From contig NZ_JAKZLA010000003.1 of assembly GCF_022808775.1 (NCBI RefSeq), positions 434,001 through 498,000 on the forward strand: 64,000 nt of DNA, written 5' to 3'. The stretch's first letter is position 1. Every line of letters starts with the position of its first letter. The stretch comes from Geothrix terrae (GTDB lineage: Bacteria; Acidobacteriota; Holophagae; Holophagales; Holophagaceae). Both the position numbers and the translations under genes were made by a program. This document shows positions 35,529 to 45,025 of this stretch, in pieces. The notes below the pieces were generated by a model. That model had not been told where the DNA came from. It searched no databases and was given only the letters and a program-made list of their open reading frames with translations.

Positions 35529-36002
35529 TCACCCTTCCTCGGTTTCCCCGATGTCCTCCTCGATGCCCTCCCATCGCCGGCGCGCCTGGAAGGCTGGATC
35601 TTCCAGGCGGGTCATGAAATCCGCCATGCGGGGACCCCAGGTCGAGCCGGACACGCAGCCTTCGGGCGCGTGGGGCAGCAGGTCCGCCGGGGCCTCCTCC
35701 AGGCAGAGCTGGGTGAGGATCAGGCTCTGGCGGTAGCTTTCCCCCACGGGGGTGAGGTTGGCGGCCAGGGTCTCCAGGATCTCCGCCAGCGGCGCGTCCT
35801 CGGCGAGCCCTTCGAGCTCCGCCTCCAGGAGCGCCACGGTCTTCAACCGCGCCGCGAGGAGCTTGAGATGCAGACGCTCCAGGTCCCGGCGGGCGGCCCC
35901 CCGGGCCAGGGCGTGGGCCGCGTCCTCCAGGTGTGGATGGAGCTTGCGGAACAGCAGGGACAGGGCGGTTTCCGCCGCGGACATGGGGACGGCTTCGGTC
36001 AT
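35529..36002 (-). CDS. Hypothetical helical protein
   Basis: A 157-residue protein I do not recognise. It is rich in Leu, Ala, Glu and Arg and predicted almost wholly helical (LERLHLKLLAARLKTVALLEAELEGLAED), without a signal peptide or membrane segment. One Cys pair is widely spaced. The start could be at 36002 or six codons later at the second Met (MSAAETALS). It lies upstream of the PstS-like gene on the same strand, separated by 147 bp, and diverges from an Hpt-domain gene; neither neighbour gives a clear role. Confidence 0.65.
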   Translation of the reverse strand: MTEAVPMSAAETALSLLFRKLHPHLEDAAHALARGAARRDLERLHLKLLAARLKTVALLEAELEGLAEDAPLAEILETLAANLTPVGESYRQSLILTQLCLEEAPADLLPHAPEGCVSGSTWGPRMADFMTRLEDPAFQARRRWEGIEEDIGETEEG

Positions 36003-36087
36003 GATCCCAGCCTACTACCGCCGCTTCCGGACGCATCTCATTGGACGGAAGGGCCTCCCCTGGTTCAGCATGAGGGCAGGAGTTCCC

Positions 36088-36462
36088 GTGGCCCTATCGG
36101 ACCTGCTCGATCTGACGACGCTCCAGAACCTGGTGGAGCTGGACGATGGCCAGCATGGGCTGGTGGTCGAGATGATCGGCATCTTCCGGGACGATACCCA
36201 GGGGCGCATCGAGGACATCCTCGCGGCCGCAGGCCAGGACGATGCCGAGGCCTTTTCCCGGGCCTCCCACGCCCTCAAGGGCGGGGCCGGCGCCCTGGGG
36301 GCCAAGGCGCTCCGGGCCCTGGCGGCGGACCTGGAGGCGCTGGGCCGCAAGGGCTCCGTGGAGGCCGGCCCCGATCTGCGCCCCCGCCTGGAAGCCCTGT
36401 TCCAGGAGAGCCTCGCGGCCCTGGAGGCCTATGTGCGCGAGGGCCAGGCCCCGCGGGCCTGA
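36088..36462 (+). CDS. Hpt (histidine phosphotransfer) domain protein
   Basis: A stand-alone Hpt protein of about 124 residues, a four-helix phospho-relay carrier between hybrid kinases and response regulators. The phospho-accepting His61 lies in ASHALKGGAGALGA, the Hpt signature. The GTG at 36088 is preferred because GCAGGAG lies five bases upstream; an ATG six codons earlier (36070) lacks such a site. No kinase is adjacent, but the two hybrid kinases with receivers at 11.7-15.4 kb are possible partners. Confidence 0.88.
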   Translation: MALSDLLDLTTLQNLVELDDGQHGLVVEMIGIFRDDTQGRIEDILAAAGQDDAEAFSRASHALKGGAGALGAKALRALAADLEALGRKGSVEAGPDLRPRLEALFQESLAALEAYVREGQAPRA

Positions 36463-36466
36463 TTTC

Positions 36467-37168
36467 CTAGAGCCCGCGGAGCAGACCGCCGTCCACCCGC
36501 AGGTTCTCTCCCGTGATGTAGCTCGCATCCTCCGACAGAAGGAAGGCGGCGACCCGGGCCACCTCGGCCGGTTGGGCCGCCCGGCCCATCGGGATCTGCG
36601 CGAGATCGGCCGGGGCCACCGGGTAGGTCTCCACCCAACCCGGCAGCAGGGCGTTCATGCGGATGCGGCTGCCCGCGTAGCGGTCCGAATAGAGCCGGGT
36701 GAAGCTCGCCAGGGCCGCGCGGAACACGGACGAGACGGGACGCGGCAGGCTCGGTTCCTGCGCCGCGAAGGAGGAGATGTTGACGATGGCCCCGCCCCCC
36801 TGCGCCTCGAAGATCGGCGTCACCCGCCGCGCCAGGCGGATCACGGACATGAGGATGAGATCCAGCCCCTCCTCCCAGTCCTCATCGGAGAGGGCGAGCA
36901 GATCCCCCTTGGCGGGATGGCCGGTGTTGTTCACGAGGGCGTCGAGGCGTCCATAACGGTCGAGGGTTCCGGTCACGAGCCGTTCCAGATCTGCGGGCTC
37001 CGCCACCGATCCCACCGTGGCGATCCCGCCCAGGTCGCGCGCCAGATCGGCCACAGAGGGCGACCGGGCCAGGAGGGACACTTGGTAGCCCCGCCCGGCC
37101 AGCTCCCTGGCGCAGGCGGCGCCGATCCCCGAGCCGGCGGCGGTGACGATGGCGACCTTGGATTCCAT
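36467..37168 (-). CDS. SDR family protein lacking the YxxxK motif
   Basis: A 233-residue Rossmann-fold protein of the classical short-chain dehydrogenase type. The nucleotide-binding TAAGSGIG (about 9-16) and VNNTG are intact, so NAD(P) binding is likely. NISS supplies the usual Ser, but where YxxxK is expected the sequence reads SSVFR followed by AALASFTRL, so both Tyr and Lys are replaced. It may be a non-catalytic nucleotide-binding protein or use a different chemistry. It converges tightly (4 bp) on the Hpt gene. Confidence 0.85.
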   Translation of the reverse strand: MESKVAIVTAAGSGIGAACARELAGRGYQVSLLARSPSVADLARDLGGIATVGSVAEPADLERLVTGTLDRYGRLDALVNNTGHPAKGDLLALSDEDWEEGLDLILMSVIRLARRVTPIFEAQGGGAIVNISSFAAQEPSLPRPVSSVFRAALASFTRLYSDRYAGSRIRMNALLPGWVETYPVAPADLAQIPMGRAAQPAEVARVAAFLLSEDASYITGENLRVDGGLLRGL

Positions 37169-37249
37169 GGCTGGCTTCCTCCTGGACAGGGCCCCTCGGA
37201 CAGGCCCGGCCTGCCCGGCATCCCGAGGAAGCAGTCTACCGGCGGGGGT

Positions 37250-38107
37250 TCAGGGCTCCCCGAAGGACTTCACACCGACCGTACCCTTGGGCGGCGGCTG
37301 ATCGCTGATCTGCACCCGGCCCGTGGCGTCGGTCCACTGGTAGATGCGCGTGGCGGCCCGCTGCTGGACCGTGGGTTCGGGCACGGTCTTCTCTTCATCC
37401 ACCTTGAACCCGCCGCGTCCCTTCTTCAGCAGGGCCATGCTGCCCGCCAGCTTCGGATCGGGCTGGACGGCCTTGCGCTGGTAGAGATCCAGCACCTTAG
37501 GCACGTAGGCCCGGGTCTCGCGGAAGGGGGGGATGCCCTTGTAGCGGTTCACCGCGCCCTCGCCGGCGTTGTAGGCCGCCACCACCTTGTTCAGGTCCCC
37601 CTCGTAGTAGCCGTGGAGCCACTTCAGGTACTTCACGCCGCCGCTGATGTTCTGGCGGGGATCGAAGGGATCGAGCACGCCGAAGCGCTCGGCCGTGGAG
37701 GGCATGAGCTGCATGAGGCCCAGGGCTCCGGCCTTGGAGCGGGCCTTGTAGTTGAAGGCGCTCTCCGCCTGGATGATGGCCCGGGCCAGGTGGATGTCCA
37801 CACCCTCGGCCTGGGCGATCTCGTCCACCAGCGCGATGAGCTCGGGGCTCTTCAGGGCCCGGGCCATCTCCGCGGAGGTCACCGCGAGGCGCACCTTGCC
37901 CACGCCCACATGCTTGAGCACCAGGCCCTGGCTCTTGACGTAGCTGGGCGGCAGGTTGTTGATCACCAGCCGGCCCTGCCTGTCGTAGTAGGTGTAGAGG
38001 TAGGTGACGCCGGGCTTCGCCGCCCTGGATGCCTTCGGCATCCCAGCGCCGAGCATCAGAGCTGGCACCAGGGCGGCGAAGGGGAGGATGAGGACCGGAC
38101 GGACCAT
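37250..38107 (-). CDS. Lytic transglycosylase with two DUF4124 domains
   Basis: A 285-residue exported murein-cleaving enzyme. After a signal peptide (about 1-22) a DUF4124-like beta domain (TYLYTYYDRQGRLVINNLPP) precedes the SLT core at about 90-215. Glu115 in IIQAESAFN is the catalytic acid, with GLMQLMPSTAERFGV and AYNAGEGAV typical of the Slt70/MltC clan. A second DUF4124-like segment (RIYQWTDATGRVQISDQPP) closes the protein. The ATG at 38107 has GGAG four bases upstream and starts the signal peptide; an upstream in-frame Met does not. Confidence 0.92.
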   Translation of the reverse strand: MVRPVLILPFAALVPALMLGAGMPKASRAAKPGVTYLYTYYDRQGRLVINNLPPSYVKSQGLVLKHVGVGKVRLAVTSAEMARALKSPELIALVDEIAQAEGVDIHLARAIIQAESAFNYKARSKAGALGLMQLMPSTAERFGVLDPFDPRQNISGGVKYLKWLHGYYEGDLNKVVAAYNAGEGAVNRYKGIPPFRETRAYVPKVLDLYQRKAVQPDPKLAGSMALLKKGRGGFKVDEEKTVPEPTVQQRAATRIYQWTDATGRVQISDQPPPKGTVGVKSFGEP

Positions 38108-38205
38108 CGAACTCCATGATACGTGCACGGAGATTTCCATGCCTGTCCGGGCGCTCGTGGCATAGCCTCTGCGTGGGATCCCGACTTCGCAGGCTGCCCC
38201 GCGTG

Positions 38206-38645
38206 GTGGCCAACCCGGTTGCTTATGCTCAACCCGACGGGTCCCGGCTCGGAACAGCTCCGGTCGACTGAGTGGCCAACCTGGTTGTGATGCTCAACCC
38301 GACGGGTCCCGGCTCGGAACAGCTCCGGTCGGCTGAGTGGCCGACCTGGTTGTGATGCTCAGCCCGACGGGTCCCGGCTCGGAACAGCTCCGGTCGGCTG
38401 AGTGGCCAACCTGGTTGTGATGCTCAGCCCGACGGGTCCCGGCTCGGAACAGCTCCGGTCGACTGAGTGGCCAACCTGGTTGTGATGCTCAGCCCGACGG
38501 GTCCCGGCTCGGAACAGCTCCGGTCGGCTGAGTGGCCAACCTGGTTGTGATGCTCAGCCCGACGGGTCCCGGCTCGGAACAGCTCCGGTCGGCTGAGTGG
38601 CCAACCTGGTTGTGATGCTCAGCCCGACGGGTCCCGGCTCGGAAC
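38206..38645. repeat. 65-bp tandem array, seven units
   Basis: Units start at 38206, 38272, 38337, 38402, 38467, 38532 and 38597; all steps are 65 bp except the first (66). Each begins GTGGCCAACCTGGTTGTGAT and continues through GCCCGACGGGTCCCGGCTCGG; the last is cut short at 38645. Copies differ at only a few positions (AACCCG/AGCCCG, GACTG/GGCTG). CAACC-T-GGTTG can form a small stem. The array fills most of the 579-bp gap between icmF and the transglycosylase gene. It has no unique spacers, so it is not CRISPR. Confidence 0.93.
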
Positions 38646-38660
38646 GCTGCACTGCAGCGT
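38644..38660. terminator. Hairpin downstream of icmF
   Basis: ACGCTGCA-C-TGCAGCGT is a perfect 8-bp stem 27 bp past the icmF stop on the minus strand, at the point where the 65-bp array breaks off. There is no T-run. It may terminate or protect the icmF transcript. Confidence 0.4.
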
Positions 38661-38686
38661 CCCTCGCCACCCGTCTGGGCTTCGCC

Positions 38687-41600
38687 TTACATGTTTCTGC
38701 GGTACTGCCCGCCCACCTCGTAGAGGGCGCTGCTGATCTGGCCGAGGCTGCAGACCTTGGCGGCGTCGAGCAGGGCCTCGAAGAGGTTCCCCCGGGCGCG
38801 GGCGATGTCTTTCAGGCGGGCCAGGGCCGCGGGCGCGCGGTCGGCGTTGCGGGCGTGGAAGGCCTCGAGGTTTCGGATCTGCTGCTGCTTCTCGGCCTCG
38901 GTGCTGCGGATCAGCTCGGGGGCGCCCAGCTCGGCGGGCTTCGGGTTCAGGAAGGTGTTCACGCCCACGATGGGCAGCTCCCCGCTGTGCTTGAGGTGCT
39001 CGTAGTGCATGGACTCTTCCTGGATCTTGCCGCGCTGGTACATGGTCTCCATGGCCCCCAGCACGCCGCCGCGGTCCGCGATGCGGCGGAACTCCGCCAG
39101 CACGGCCTCCTCCACCAGCTCCGTGAGCTGCTCGATGAGGAAGGAGCCCTGGAGCGGGTTCTCGTTCTTCGCCTCGCCCAGCTCCCGGTTGATGATGAGC
39201 TGGATGGCGATGGCCCGCCGCACGCTCTCCTCGGTGGGCGTGGTGATGGCCTCATCGTAGGCGTTGGTGTGCAGGCTGTTGCAGTTGTCGTAGATGGCGT
39301 AGAGCGCCTGCAGCGTGGTGCGGATGTCGTTGAAGTCGATCTCCTGGGCGTGGAGGGAGCGGCCCGAGGTCTGGATGTGGTACTTCAGCTTCTGGGAGCG
39401 GTCGTTGGCGCCATACTTCTCCTTCATGGCCACGGCCCAGATGCGGCGGGCCACGCGGCCGATGACGCTGTACTCGGGATCCAGGCCATTGCTGAAGAAG
39501 AAGCTGAGGTTCGGCGCGAAGTCGTCGATGTGCATCCCGCGGGACAGGTAGTACTCGACGAAGGTGAAGCCGTTGGCCAGGGTGAAGGCCAGCTGGCTGA
39601 TGGGGTTCGCCCCGGCCTCGGCGATGTGGTACCCGCTGATGCTCACGGAGTAGAAGTTGCGGATCTTCTCCTCGATGAAGGTCTGCTGGATGTCGCCCAT
39701 GACCTTGAGGCTGAATTCCGTGCTGAAGATGCAGGTGTTCTGGGCCTGGTCCTCCTTGAGGATGTCGGCCTGCACCGTGCCGCGCACGGTCTGGAGGGCT
39801 TCGGTCCGCAGCTTGGCGTAGACCTCGGGAGGCAGCACCTCGTCGGCGGTGGCGCCCAGGAGCGCCAGGCCCAGGCCATCGTTGCCCTCGGGCAGGGTCT
39901 CGCCGTAGCGCGGACGGGTCATGCCCTTGGCCGCGTACATCGCGTCGATCTTCTTCTGGGCCGCCTCCAGCTGCCCGTGTTCCTTCAGCCAGGCCTCGGC
40001 CCGCTGGTCGATGGCGGCGTTGAGGAAGAAGGCCAGCATGGTGGGCGCGGGCCCGTTGATGGTCATGCTCACACTGGTGGTGGGGCAGAGCAGGTCGAAG
40101 CCCGAATAGAGCTTCTTGGCGTCGTCCACCGTGCAGACGGAGACGCCGCTGTTGCCGACCTTGCCGTAGATGTCGGGGCGGACGTGGGGGTCCTCGCCGT
40201 AGAGGGTGACGCTGTCGAAGGCGGTGCTCAGGCGCACGGCCGGCTGGCCCTTGCTCACGTAGTGGAAGCGCTTGTTGGTGCGCTCGGGCGTGCCTTCGCC
40301 GGCGAACATGCGGGTGGGATCCTCCCCCACGCGCTTGTACTCGAACACGCCCGCCGTGTACGGGAAGCGGCCCGGCAGGTTCTCCAGCAGCTGCCAGCGC
40401 AGCAGCTCGCCCCAGCCCGTGAAGGGCGGCAGGGCCACCTTGGGCACCAGGGAGCCGCTGAGAGACGCGGTGTAGTTCTGGGTCCGGATCTCCCGGCCGC
40501 GCACCACGTAGACGTTCTCGGGCTCGGTGTAGCTGCGCTTCAGCTCGGCCCAGTCGTGGATGAGGCGGCGGCTCTCGGCGTGCAGCTCGCCCAGGTGCTC
40601 CTGGTAGCGCTGGCGCAGCACCAGGATGGCCGTGCCCTGGTCCCCTTCCCCGGATTCAGTGAGACGGGCCGCATCGTAGAACGCTCCGGCGGGCGGCACC
40701 TTGTCGCCCAGGGCCAGGAGGCTGGTCCAGAGCGCGTGGGCCAGCTCGGCGGTCTCCGCCTGCCGCCGGGCCCAGGCCTTGAAGCCCTGGACGGCGTCGG
40801 CGATCTCCGCCAGGTAGCGCACCCGCTCGGGGGGGATGATGGCGGCCCGGCGGGGGCTCCCGGGCTCGGCCTCCAGCATCGGGGCCCAGTCCACGCCCGT
40901 CTTCGCCGCCAGGGCCTTCACCAGGTTCACGAAGAGCCAGTTGGTGGCGGGGTCGTTGAACTGGCTGGCGCAGGTGGCGTAGACCGGCATGTCCTCCGTG
41001 GGCTCGCTGAAGCGCTTGTGGGCCCGCTGATACTGCTTCCGCACGTCGCGGAGGGCGTCCTCGGCCCCGCGCTTGTCGGCCTTGTTCAGCACGACGAGGT
41101 CCGCGAAGTCCAGCATGTCGATCTTCTCGAGCTGGCTGGCAGCCCCGTATTCCGGCGTCATCACATACATGGACAGATCCACCAGGTCCGCGATCTCGCT
41201 GTCGCTCTGGCCGATGCCCGCGGTCTCCACGATCACCAGGTCGTAGCCTCCCGCCTTGGCGGCGGCGATGCTGGCCACCAGGGCCTCGCTGGTGGCCCGA
41301 TGGGCCGCGCCGCGGGTGGCCAGGCTGCGCATGAAGACCCGGTCCCGAAGCTGCGGGTGGTAGAGCGAGTTCATGCGGATGCGGTCGCCCAACAAGGCAC
41401 CACCGGTCTTCCGCTTGGTGGGATCCACGCTGAGAACCGCGACGCGGTTCTCAGGGAAATCAACCAGGAAGCGGCGGAGAAGCTCGTCGATGAGGGACGA
41501 TTTGCCAGCGCCGCCCGTGCCGGTGATGCCGAGGACGGGCACCTTCTTCGCCGGCACCTTGGCGGTACCGGCCTCGCCCATCTCGATCTCGGTGATCTTC

Positions 41601-42100
41601 CTGGCCAACGGCAGCGCCGCGGGCTGGGTGCGCGGGTCGAAGTCGCAGCGCGCCACCATGTCGTCGATCATGCCCTGGAGGCCCATGTGGCGACCGTCCT
41701 CGGGGCTGTAGATGCGGGCGACGCCGTAGGCCTCCAGCTCGCGGATCTCCTCGGGGACGATGACGCCGCCGCCGCCGCCGAAGACCTGGATGTGGCCGGC
41801 GCCCCGCTCCCGCAGCAGGTCCACCATGTACTTGAAGAACTCCACGTGGCCGCCCTGGTAGCTGGAGAGGGCGATGCCCTGGGCGTCCTCCTGGATGGCC
41901 GTCTCGACGATGTCCTGCACCGAGCGGTTGTGGCCCAGGTGGATCACCTCGCAGCCCGTGGCCTGGATGATGCGCCGCATGATGTTGATGGCCGCGTCGT
42001 GGCCGTCGAAGAGGCTGGCGGCCGTGACGAACCGGATCTTGTGCTTGGGCGTATAGCCGTCCGTCGCGTGGGCGGCTTCGGGCATGGCGAGTGTGGACAT
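38687..42100 (-). CDS. icmF: Fused isobutyryl-CoA mutase IcmF (B12-binding, GTPase and mutase domains)
   Basis: A 1137-residue adenosylcobalamin enzyme that interconverts isobutyryl-CoA and n-butyryl-CoA (and often pivalyl/isovaleryl-CoA). The order is diagnostic: an N-terminal B12-binding domain (about 20-150) with FDGHDAAIN and axial His34; a MeaB-like G-protein chaperone with Walker A GTGGAGKS at 194-201 and VLNKAD; then a long mutase (TIM-barrel) domain with [20 protein letters not shown] and [13 protein letters not shown]. The ATG at 42100 follows a GGGGGGATCC region and begins MSTLAMPE; the upstream frame is not used. Butyryl-CoA could feed the acyl-CoA dehydrogenase at 2971. Confidence 0.95.
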   Translation of the reverse strand: MSTLAMPEAAHATDGYTPKHKIRFVTAASLFDGHDAAINIMRRIIQATGCEVIHLGHNRSVQDIVETAIQEDAQGIALSSYQGGHVEFFKYMVDLLRERGAGHIQVFGGGGGVIVPEEIRELEAYGVARIYSPEDGRHMGLQGMIDDMVARCDFDPRTQPAALPLARKITEIEMGEAGTAKVPAKKVPVLGITGTGGAGKSSLIDELLRRFLVDFPENRVAVLSVDPTKRKTGGALLGDRIRMNSLYHPQLRDRVFMRSLATRGAAHRATSEALVASIAAAKAGGYDLVIVETAGIGQSDSEIADLVDLSMYVMTPEYGAASQLEKIDMLDFADLVVLNKADKRGAEDALRDVRKQYQRAHKRFSEPTEDMPVYATCASQFNDPATNWLFVNLVKALAAKTGVDWAPMLEAEPGSPRRAAIIPPERVRYLAEIADAVQGFKAWARRQAETAELAHALWTSLLALGDKVPPAGAFYDAARLTESGEGDQGTAILVLRQRYQEHLGELHAESRRLIHDWAELKRSYTEPENVYVVRGREIRTQNYTASLSGSLVPKVALPPFTGWGELLRWQLLENLPGRFPYTAGVFEYKRVGEDPTRMFAGEGTPERTNKRFHYVSKGQPAVRLSTAFDSVTLYGEDPHVRPDIYGKVGNSGVSVCTVDDAKKLYSGFDLLCPTTSVSMTINGPAPTMLAFFLNAAIDQRAEAWLKEHGQLEAAQKKIDAMYAAKGMTRPRYGETLPEGNDGLGLALLGATADEVLPPEVYAKLRTEALQTVRGTVQADILKEDQAQNTCIFSTEFSLKVMGDIQQTFIEEKIRNFYSVSISGYHIAEAGANPISQLAFTLANGFTFVEYYLSRGMHIDDFAPNLSFFFSNGLDPEYSVIGRVARRIWAVAMKEKYGANDRSQKLKYHIQTSGRSLHAQEIDFNDIRTTLQALYAIYDNCNSLHTNAYDEAITTPTEESVRRAIAIQLIINRELGEAKNENPLQGSFLIEQLTELVEEAVLAEFRRIADRGGVLGAMETMYQRGKIQEESMHYEHLKHSGELPIVGVNTFLNPKPAELGAPELIRSTEAEKQQQIRNLEAFHARNADRAPAALARLKDIARARGNLFEALLDAAKVCSLGQISSALYEVGGQYRRNM

Positions 42101-42173
42101 GGATCCCCCCATCGGGCGAACCCTCAGTCTACCCGGGGCCTGCGCCCCTCCCGAAGGGCTGTTCACCCGGAGG

Positions 42174-43691
42174 TCAGTTGTCCTCGAGCAGACCGACGGG
42201 GAAGCGGTCCTCCATGAGGCTCTGCCGCTCCTTCAGGTGCTGCAGGAGGGCTTTCCACTTGGGCAGGCCCCGGAGGGGCTCCAGCATGGGGCTGCGCTCG
42301 TACCACGCCGTGCAGCCGAACCCGCGGGCGAAGGCCCGCCCTGCCATGTCCATGGCGCTGGCCCGATCGCCGATCAGGGCATAGGCCTCCGCCAGCCGGA
42401 GGGTGAACTCCCCGTCGGGCTCGCGCATGCCGATGCGCTCCTGGTCGTACTCCCGCAGCCGCTTCCAGGCCTCGTCCTTCCGGCCCTCCAGGATCAGGTC
42501 GTAGATCTGGCTCAGGCGGCGGATGTTCGGGTAGCCGTTGGCCAGGGTGCCTGCCGTCTTGAACTCCCGCTGGGCCCGCGCCTGGTCTCCCAGCACCAGG
42601 GCCAGGTAGCCCCGGTAGAAGGGCAGCACGCCGGAGGTGCTGCGAAGGTGGCCCGGCTGTTCCTGGAGGCTGGCCTCAAAGCGTTGGATCTCCCCGGTGT
42701 ACAGGCAGGTGATGTCCACGGCCTGGGGCTGGAGATGGGCGAAGGCCAGCCGGTCCCGGAGGTCCATGGCGCGCCGCGCCAGGGGCAGGAGCCCGGCCCC
42801 CCGGGCCGCATAGGCGATGCCGGTGAGCAGCGTGGGGTTGTAGGGCTGCCGGCGTCGCGCCTGCATCAGCAGGTCCAGGGCCTCGCCCTGGTCGCCGCCG
42901 TCCGTCTTCAGCAGCGACAGCAGGAAGAGCCCCCTGGGATGGTAGGGGGCCAGGTCCAACCCCCGCTGGAGGAGGTTTTCCGTCTCCGCCTGCTCCTGGC
43001 GGAAGGCGGCCGGATTGTTCAACATGCGCCGGTAGCGGAGGTTGCCGATGAGGATCCAGGTGCTGGCGCAGGACGGCTCCGCCGTGGCGGAGCGCTCCGC
43101 GAGCGCCAGGGCTTCGTCCAGGTGCTCGTTCTTGAGCCGCCAGGCGCCAGCCTGGATCAGGTCCCAGAAACCGGCGGGCTGCCGGGGGACCAACGGGGAG
43201 GCCGAAGGCACACGGATGCGCCTCGGGAAGCCGCCCAGGAAGGCCCCGAAGGCCTCCACGGGCTTCAACGGCGACGCCTGGACGCGCTTCCAGGGAGGGG
43301 GCGCCCCTTTCGCCAGGCTGTCCCCCCAGGCATAGCGATAGGAGAGCTCCAGCGACTCTCCCTGTCGGGACGGCTGCAGCTCCACCACTAGGGTCTGGGC
43401 CTGGGTGCGGAGGTCCTCCAGGTCCACCGGCAGCTCCGTGACGCTGGTGACGGCTGCTTGGCCGAAGGCCTCCAGGTGGTCCTGCACCAGGGCCCCGATG
43501 GCCCGGCAGGAGGCTGTGTCGAGCCCGGCGCTCGATCCCTGGGAGGGCGTGATCAGAAGCACGCGGAGGGGACTGCGAAGGCCCCGGGCGGCCAGCCACC
43601 AGGCTAGGCCGCCCCCCACGCCGAGGGCGGCGAGGAACATCAGGCCCAGGATCATGGCCGGGCGGCGAGGACGAGAGGTGGATTCACGCAT
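42174..43691 (-). CDS. Membrane-anchored TPR-repeat protein
   Basis: A 505-residue protein with one transmembrane segment near the N-terminus (about 13-34, [21 protein letters not shown]). A domain of about 110 residues ([11 protein letters not shown] ... LSYRYAWG) and a C-terminal solenoid of about seven TPR-like helix pairs from residue 170 on ([28 protein letters not shown] and similar) follow. Such layouts are seen in proteins that assemble or regulate envelope complexes; the target is not visible. I used ATG 43691; an ATG 13 codons upstream has no better ribosome site. It lies 73 bp upstream of icmF on the same strand. Confidence 0.75.
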   Translation of the reverse strand: MRESTSRPRRPAMILGLMFLAALGVGGGLAWWLAARGLRSPLRVLLITPSQGSSAGLDTASCRAIGALVQDHLEAFGQAAVTSVTELPVDLEDLRTQAQTLVVELQPSRQGESLELSYRYAWGDSLAKGAPPPWKRVQASPLKPVEAFGAFLGGFPRRIRVPSASPLVPRQPAGFWDLIQAGAWRLKNEHLDEALALAERSATAEPSCASTWILIGNLRYRRMLNNPAAFRQEQAETENLLQRGLDLAPYHPRGLFLLSLLKTDGGDQGEALDLLMQARRRQPYNPTLLTGIAYAARGAGLLPLARRAMDLRDRLAFAHLQPQAVDITCLYTGEIQRFEASLQEQPGHLRSTSGVLPFYRGYLALVLGDQARAQREFKTAGTLANGYPNIRRLSQIYDLILEGRKDEAWKRLREYDQERIGMREPDGEFTLRLAEAYALIGDRASAMDMAGRAFARGFGCTAWYERSPMLEPLRGLPKWKALLQHLKERQSLMEDRFPVGLLEDN

Positions 43692-43812
43692 CGGGTCATT
43701 CCAGATTACGGGTTTTTCATGATGCTCCATAGGAGGAAGGTGGCTCGGTAAACCTCGGGTCCCCGGTTGGCCCCACGTCACCGCAAGGCCGCATAATCTC
43801 CGAGGAGCCGCC

Positions 43813-44994
43813 ATGAACCCCAGCCCTCGCCGCCTCCTATCGGTCCTGGCCACCCTCGCGGCCTGGCCACTCATGGCCCAGTCGCCGGCTCAGCCGCCCA
43901 GCGAGGAGGCCACCATCCAGCGCTTCCGCGCGCACGCGGCCCCCCGCGCCGTCGCCAAGCGCCCCCCCCTCAGCGCCGAGGAGCGGAACACCATTCAGCG
44001 ATTCAAGGAGACCAAGCCCAGCGTGGTCTATGTCTCCGCCATCGCCCCCGTCCAGGATCTGCGGACCCGGGACATCACCAAGATCCCCACGGGCACGGGC
44101 ACCGGCTTCGTGTGGGACGAGTGGGGCCATGTGGTCACCAACCACCACGTCATCACCGTGGAGGACCAGGGCAAGCGCATCGGCGACGTGAACGAGGTGG
44201 AGGTCACCCTCGCGGATGGCAAGACCTACAAGGGCCGGGTCATCGGCACCAGCTTCGCCTATGACATCTCCGTGCTGCAGGTCTTCGCACCCCTCAGCGC
44301 CATGCGGCCCATTCCCATCGGGCGCAGCTCTGACCTCCAGGTGGGTCAGTCCGTATCGGCCATCGGCAACCCCTTCGGCCTCGACCATACCCTCACCCGG
44401 GGCGTCATCTCCGCCCTGGGCCGGGAGATCGGCACGGGCTACAACACCCATATCCTGAACGTCATCCAGACGGACGCCGCCGTGAACCCCGGCAACTCCG
44501 GCGGGCCGCTCCTGGACAGCGCCGGGCGCCTGGTGGGCATGAACACCGCCATCGCCGCCGCCACGGGCGCCTCCGTGGGCATCGGCTTCGCCATTCCCGT
44601 GGACACCCTGAACCGGGTGGTGCCCCTGCTGATCGCGAAGGGCCGGCTGGAGCCCCCCCGCATGGGCTTCGAGACCATGGGCAGCTACGAGGCCCAGCAG
44701 ATCTTCGGCATCACGCACGGACTGGTCGTGAAGGTGGTGGATCCGGATTCGCCCGCCGGCCGGGCTGGCCTCCGCGCCCTCGAAGTGGATGCGTCGGGCC
44801 GCGTCAAGACCATGGGCGACATCCTCCTGGGCTACCAGGGGAGGCAGATCGAGAACGAAGGCCAGTTCATGGCGATGCTGGAGCTCGAGTCCCCGGCCGA
44901 CGAGGTGATCTTCGATGTCCTCCGGGATGGGCGGGTCATCAAGGTGAAGCTGAACCTCAAGGCTCCGAAGAAGAAGGAGCCCACGAGCATCTGA
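43813..44994 (+). CDS. HtrA/DegP-like serine protease with one PDZ domain
   Basis: A 393-residue exported trypsin-like protease. A signal peptide at about 1-22 is followed by a linker rich in Pro and Ala. The catalytic triad is His112 (TNHHVI), Asp151 (YDISVL) and Ser229 (NPGNSGGPL). One PDZ domain (about 290-385) includes GDILLGYQGR. HtrA proteins degrade or refold damaged envelope proteins. Only one PDZ is present, as in DegS-type members, but the N-terminus is a cleavable-looking signal rather than an obvious anchor. It diverges from the TPR gene. Confidence 0.93.
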   Translation: MNPSPRRLLSVLATLAAWPLMAQSPAQPPSEEATIQRFRAHAAPRAVAKRPPLSAEERNTIQRFKETKPSVVYVSAIAPVQDLRTRDITKIPTGTGTGFVWDEWGHVVTNHHVITVEDQGKRIGDVNEVEVTLADGKTYKGRVIGTSFAYDISVLQVFAPLSAMRPIPIGRSSDLQVGQSVSAIGNPFGLDHTLTRGVISALGREIGTGYNTHILNVIQTDAAVNPGNSGGPLLDSAGRLVGMNTAIAAATGASVGIGFAIPVDTLNRVVPLLIAKGRLEPPRMGFETMGSYEAQQIFGITHGLVVKVVDPDSPAGRAGLRALEVDASGRVKTMGDILLGYQGRQIENEGQFMAMLELESPADEVIFDVLRDGRVIKVKLNLKAPKKKEPTSI

Positions 44995-45025
44995 GCGCCC
45001 TCATAGCGCCCGCCGGCGCCAAGCC

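Noticed and set aside
38206-38645. CRISPR array
   Set aside because: Units are contiguous at 65 bp without unique spacers and no cas gene is present.
38597-42217. 1206-codon open frame opposite icmF
   Set aside because: It is antisense to a complete IcmF and begins inside the 65-bp array; low-complexity Val/Gly/His/Leu content.
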